64,000 nt of DNA from Melieria omissa (taxonomy: Eukaryota > Arthropoda > Insecta > Diptera > Ulidiidae), in the NCBI GenBank assembly GCA_963971225.1, contig OZ020267.1:2108001-2172000 (forward strand), in the 5' to 3' direction. The position numbers and the translations under genes are program-made. Below, piece after piece: positions 59,803-64,000 of this stretch. The notes beneath the pieces were generated by a model. That model saw only the letters and a program-made list of their open reading frames with translations. It ran no database searches and had not been told where the DNA came from. Every line of letters begins with the position of its first letter. The first letter of the stretch is position 1.

Positions 59803-60660
59803 ACTGCCTGATTCTACAGAAATGCCGACTACGTGTCTTAACTAGAGTCAAGGATCCTGATGAACATGGCTAACGCTGTCAACTAATCTATTTAACATTC
59901 AACTGATTCGAATCTAGAAAACAATGTCTTTGGAACTGATATTGCAAAAAATTGATAGAGTTGAAGTGTCTTTTGTCTGGATGGAAGTTTTCGTGTTTCG
60001 AAATAGAGACTTGGTGATCCTGGTCTGATAACATGGTGTAGAGGTAAAGGTGTTGGTGTTAATGTGAGTGTTGTGTGTACTTTGGTCTATTGGCGGACCT
60101 CGCCTCAAAAGTATGGCTAAGTTTGAGCCTCAGTGGAACTTCGTTTGCGATAAATCAAAACGCTTGGTTTCCGATAGTCGCAAGAACAGAAGACAACTTT
60201 ATTCCGTAAAAACTGTGGCTTATAAAGAGAAACATAACTGTTATACTCGCATAGCATTTCCAATACTCCGCCCATTATTCCAGAGCACAGTTTAAACTGA
60301 CCAATGCGTAGGCAAGGACCAAAATAGCTGATCTTGCACATTTCCGTTAGGAACAGTGCGCTGCGGTAGGTAGCGTTGAACTCGCTTGGTCGCCGTCACA
60401 AGTGCTGACTTGCTTTGTTTACAACTGCGGCGACGATTGCGGCGCGCGTAACCTGACACCAGTGCATAACGGAATGCGTAATTGCACGATCAGACGGATA
60501 GTGTCGGTGTGGGTGACCATGTGGTACCACTACAATGGTTCATTCACCGTGACGATAGGTTCGACATTATTTCGAATGTTGTAAGAACGGGAGTAACAAA
60601 ATTTGATTTGAGTTTGATCTTATTTTTTTCCGTAGTTTATTTGAATAAATAAAGGAAAAG
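59803..60660. repeat. Dispersed repeat copy 1, split by an LTR insertion
   Basis: The segment 59,803-59,897 (GATTCTACAGAAATGCCGAC ... GATCCTGATGAACATGGC) recurs at 60,665-60,748. Segments 59,930-60,036 and 60,535-60,655 are contiguous in a third copy at 62,616-62,870. There is no coding capacity. The family is not identified. Confidence 0.7.
60037..60534 (+). mobile_element. Probable solo LTR, 498 bp
   Basis: Relative to the uninterrupted repeat copy at 62,718, this copy has an extra segment flanked by a duplicated ATGG (60,033-60,036 and 60,535-60,538). The inserted segment starts TGTAG and ends CTACA, the TG...CA ends and short inverted repeat of an LTR. A TATAAA lies at about 60,219 in a plausible promoter position. 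The 4-bp duplication fits Ty3/gypsy-like elements. A 75-codon frame inside it is probably chance. Orientation is tentative. Confidence 0.55.
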
Positions 60661-60662
60661 CC

Positions 60663-60850
60663 ACTAAGTGATTCTACAGAAGTGCCGACTACGGACCTTA
60701 AGTAGAGTCAAGGATCCTGATGAACATGGCGAACGTTGTCATAGTCGAAATTTCTAAACTAATCTCCTTAATCAAGAGATTAAACTGGCTTTTCTCGATC
60801 CGGAGATTCTTTGAAGACCTTTGAACTGGAGTTCCTGTGATTTGTTTCAA
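60663..60850. repeat. Dispersed repeat copy 2 (5' part)
   Basis: Matches 59,803-59,897 over its first 85 bp (GATTCTACAGAAGTGCCGAC ... GATGAACATGGCGAACG), then diverges. Confidence 0.6.
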
Positions 60851-60901
60851 ATTCATGACCTTTCAAGGTCAAAAAGTGTGATTGGGTTTGGTCAACATAG
60901 G

Positions 60902-61111
60902 GGAAAGAAATTGCCAACTGTCGTTCGGATTCGGCGTTAGTTCGGTGTAGGCTCCCTCCCCCGCCCTTTCCCCATCCGTTTGAAATGTATGCTGCACCAT
61001 ATGTTGGAACCAATTGCGTTACATACACATTTAAACAACGGGTGAAATATGTGGCAAGAAGCCTCCAAATGTGTCTCTTACAGAGGCAGCCACCATAACC
61101 AAACCTAACCC
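60902..61111 (+). mobile_element. SINE fragment (body and tail, head missing)
   Basis: GTCGTTCGGATTCGGCGTTA, TTTCCCCATCCGTTTGAAAT and CAGAGGCAGCCACCATAACC match the SINE at 38.2 kb in order, ending in an ACC-type tail. The tRNA-like head is absent, as expected of a 5'-truncated retrocopy. Confidence 0.75.
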
Positions 61112-62589
61112 AAGTTCATTTTTGATCATTAATTCATTATAATTCAGTCCAAACATTTAAATTCATTGTCAATTAAAAAGAAGGAACCAGATTTACATAC
61201 AAAAACTGTGAGTCTAAAACCCAATTTTAAGTTAACATGAAACCAAAATTTAAAATCAAAAAACTTGATTGAAAATATCAGAAGATCGAATAAGATTTCC
61301 AAAAACTGTTATCAATGCCGGCCGCCGCAATGTTCTGCAACATTTCACCTTCAATCACTTCCCAGTATTTTGTTCATCGGAGTCCAAGTTGCCAACTACT
61401 CACTGTGCACTGCGCATGGCTGCAGAGTGTCCACCCGCTCACACACACACACACAGCTCCGAACGCCTCGGCCGCTTCTCGGCCAACGAACAGTTGATTT
61501 TGGCAGCGCAACAATAACACTGCTGGAATGCGTTGCATTCCCGCTGGAAAGTGTGTGAAAGCAAAACTGTCACAAAATGTCAACAACCTGCAAGTGGAAG
61601 CGGCCGACGCTCAAGCGACGCGGCCACCCCAACCGGCAGCTGTCCGCAGCCGCCTGGCGCGACGCAGCCACGTTGCCGCATAAATTATGCACAGCGTCTT
61701 TCGAATAAACAAAATGTGACGCGTCTTATTGTTTCGGCGAAATAACGAGAAAACAATAACCGCAATAAGGCAGCGAGCAAAGGGAACGTCAGAGCGGGTG
61801 GCGCGCAGCGTGAAGTATGGCAACAACAACTAACATAATGAGGAGAAGGAAACAGCGAAGAAAGTGTCGTGGCAGGAAGTGGAACAAGAAAAACGCTCGT
61901 TACGCTGGCGTTGCCGTTGCGAACGAGAGTGACAGTTGTTGTTGCGGTGGGGTGAAGGGTGGCGGCGTGCAACTCGGCTGCATTTCAATTAAATTTGTTA
62001 GGGGCAGAAAAGCAAACAAATACTTTCTAAAGTGGCACAAATGTTGGCGATTTGCTATTTAAATTTTGTTCGCTTTTTTGCTGATTTGGCATTTTGTTGG
62101 TGGCGAACAAGACGACGGAGTCGACGATGGGAGAGGGGAAAATGTAACGAATTTTGCTCGTAATAAAACATAAATAATTTGATGCATTAATTAAAAGGAT
62201 GTAAAAGGACCTTCTACCTTGGTGAGCAAACTTACTTACAGACTGTGTGTTTTTTTTTGGCATTTCCAAAGAAACTAAGAATTCTTTATGTTAAATATTC
62301 TATGATAAAATTATATTTATTTGTATTGTAAGTAGTTGACTCAAAGAATTTTGAATTTAAACTACCACAGTGAACTTTTCAAAACCAAATATTTTAATAG
62401 GCAGGAGAGCATTTGAAACAAAAACACAAAGTGACAAAATATATTAACATTTTTATTTCAAAGTTCATTGTTCATTTTTCTAATATTATTCCTGACAAAT
62501 TGCGTCCTTTGCTACGTCTGACGCACTGCATTCTGTTGGCCAAAAGCTGAATAACTTTTAAAGTTTTTAAATCACACAACCTTTCAACT
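61112..62589. other. Non-coding stretch
   Basis: A GC-richer part at 61,310-62,010 contains short CA and CAA runs but no supportable gene. The remainder is AT-rich. Confidence 0.45.
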
Positions 62590-62870
62590 GGCTTTAATCA
62601 AGAACAAATTATCCTTGGAACTGCGTTTGCAAAAAATTGATAAATTTGAAGTGTCTTTTGTCTGGCTCGAAGTATTCATGTTTCGAAACAGAAACTTGTT
62701 GACCCTATTCTGATAATATGGTCCATTCACCGTAACGATAGGTTTAACCTTATTTCAAGAGATGTAAGAACGGGAAGGTGGCGTCATAGAAACCTTGGAG
62801 GACGAAAATTTGATATGAATTTGATTTTATCTAGTTTTCCTTAATTTATTTGAATAACAAAAATATTTAC
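62590..62870. repeat. Dispersed repeat copy 3 (uninterrupted)
   Basis: Reads through the site at 62,718-62,721 (ATGG) where copy 1 carries the LTR. This gives an internal empty-site control. Confidence 0.7.
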
Positions 62871-64000
62871 GAATACTTAACTGAATAAATTAAGATCTTT
62901 CGAATAATTTGGTTTATTGAAAAATTTATATGAAAAACCATTTTTGATTACCCGGTCTGAAACCCGAACTTTCTGTTCGCATTGCACAAAATACATAATT
63001 TTATTAATTAATGTGCAATAATTCTAAAATTTAATATTCAATTTTTACCAAAATGCAGTTGCATCTTCCATCTGCAAGTTATTTCATAAAACTGTTATAC
63101 AAATTCTCACTCAACACTCCCGCAACTTGAATCCAACTCAACCGCGACCCGCACCAACTCAATTCCAATTAAGCGCTCAGAGCGCCAATTGTCCTTTGCA
63201 CAATTCGCACATTCGAATTTTCACGCTCAGCAAAACCGGTCGTTTTGCCGAGCACAGCAGCCGCGCTCCGCATTCGACCGACCACTTCGAACTTTCGAAC
63301 GCACCCATCGTCGGACGACATCGTCATCAACTTCCGGTACACATTTTTCGCAAGCGAGCCAACATTTTCGGCGCCCGCGCCACAATGTGCATCGTGCAAA
63401 CATTTCGCTCGGCGTGTTGGAGATCTTCGAAATCCTAGCGAGCCTCGTGCGTTGTGTATCCGCCGGCCAGCCAGCGGCCGAGCGAGCGCATATCAGCGAA
63501 ATCCTGGCCAAACGCGCCAGTAGATGCGTTACGGACGCCGAATTCAACGGTCGGTTTTCAGTTGCTGGCGAAAGTGTGTCGCAGACACGTCGCGCGTCCA
63601 CGTCGTCGAATCGTTTCGCGCTGTCAGTGATTTTGCAAAACGCTTTCGAGCGACAGCTGCCAAAGCCAATTCGTGCAAAACCATTCGTTCGAACCAGGCC
63701 GAGCGTTTGCAGGCGCTTAAAGCCAAACTCGAGCGGCCGCTACGCGTGTGAAAAGTGCCAAGCCAGCGGCAGCGCTTAGGCGGAACAAGAAGAAGAAGAA
63801 TAAGTGTGTGTTGTTGTTGAGCGCAGTTAGCAGCGGGACGCGGTGATTAAAGAGAAGTAAATATTTTTGTGCATGTACCGAGCAGATTTGTTTACACAAT
63901 TGACACTTTGACAATGAGGTGCGGTGGCGAGTGCGATAGTTGCTTGACAGATGCTGCGTGCGCTGAGACACATTGTGTTGGGTTATGCAGTTGAAGGAGT
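62871..64000 (+). other. AT-rich spacer, then a GC-rich block (possible promoter or first exon)
   Basis: 62,871-63,110 is featureless. From 63,120 to the window end the sequence is GC- and CpG-rich. It has open frames of up to 196 codons on both strands that are Arg/Ser/Ala-rich and without motifs. This is typical of long dipteran 5' leaders, so a gene may start here and continue past the window. I cannot identify a start codon or product. Confidence 0.3.

Noticed and set aside
63189..63779. 196-codon open frame on the + strand
   Set aside because: In a GC-rich block open on both strands, Arg/Ser-rich and without motif. Kept only as a possible leader region.

Overview
The window is nuclear DNA of an insect, most likely a dipteran and plausibly a tephritid fruit fly. 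That placement is an inference from several features: 58-66 bp introns, abundant CAA/TTG and CA/TG simple repeats, Mos1-type mariner relics, and an AT-rich gene-poor background with no prokaryotic gene organisation. Nearly all open reading frames in the window are short, low-complexity or read through repeats, so they are not annotated as genes.

Only two host genes are secure. The first is the 3' part of Brf1, the TFIIB-related subunit of the RNA polymerase III factor TFIIIB. It lies on the + strand at 13,514-15,195 as five exons separated by four short introns. The zinc ribbon and first cyclin repeat are not found in the 13.5 kb upstream, so the 5' exons lie outside the window or are missing. 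The second is tRNA-Lys(CTT) at 16,900-16,972, with A and B boxes and a T-run terminator. A Pol III factor gene and a Pol III template are therefore about 1.7 kb apart, which is probably coincidence.

The rest is a layered graveyard of mobile elements. At 3.6-4.7 kb there is a diverged tandem duplication carrying SINE pieces, then a TTAA-flanked MITE. Two related minisatellites lie at 8.0-8.4 kb. A decayed mariner-like transposase is at 17.7-18.3 kb, and a 1.1 kb element with CCCTGC ends is at 19.5-20.6 kb. From 26.1 to 30.2 kb there are a TTAA-flanked 691 bp element, a 515 bp element holding a SANT/Myb-like exon remnant, a near-hairpin MITE with perfect 55 bp arms, and an AT-rich tandem array. 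From 33.2 to 37.3 kb there is a 4.05 kb DNA transposon with 31 bp inverted ends, repeated subterminal motifs and a broken transposase-like gene, with a Harbinger-type MITE nested inside it. A tRNA-derived SINE abuts a deleted mariner at 38.2-39.3 kb. An 11 bp-unit minisatellite of about 930 bp lies at 45.7-46.7 kb, and a strongly diverged tandem array at 50.2-51.0 kb. From 52.8 to 55.4 kb a long-inverted-repeat element contains a second Harbinger-type MITE and is followed immediately by a second deleted mariner. From 59.8 to 62.9 kb a dispersed repeat occurs three times, one copy being split by a probable 498 bp solo LTR whose empty site is preserved in another copy.

GC-richer blocks at 6.1-6.9, 9.4-10.5, 48.4-49.2, 56.5-57.3, 58.5-59.3 and 63.1-64.0 kb may be promoters, first exons or enhancers. 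Nothing in the sequence alone assigns them to a gene.
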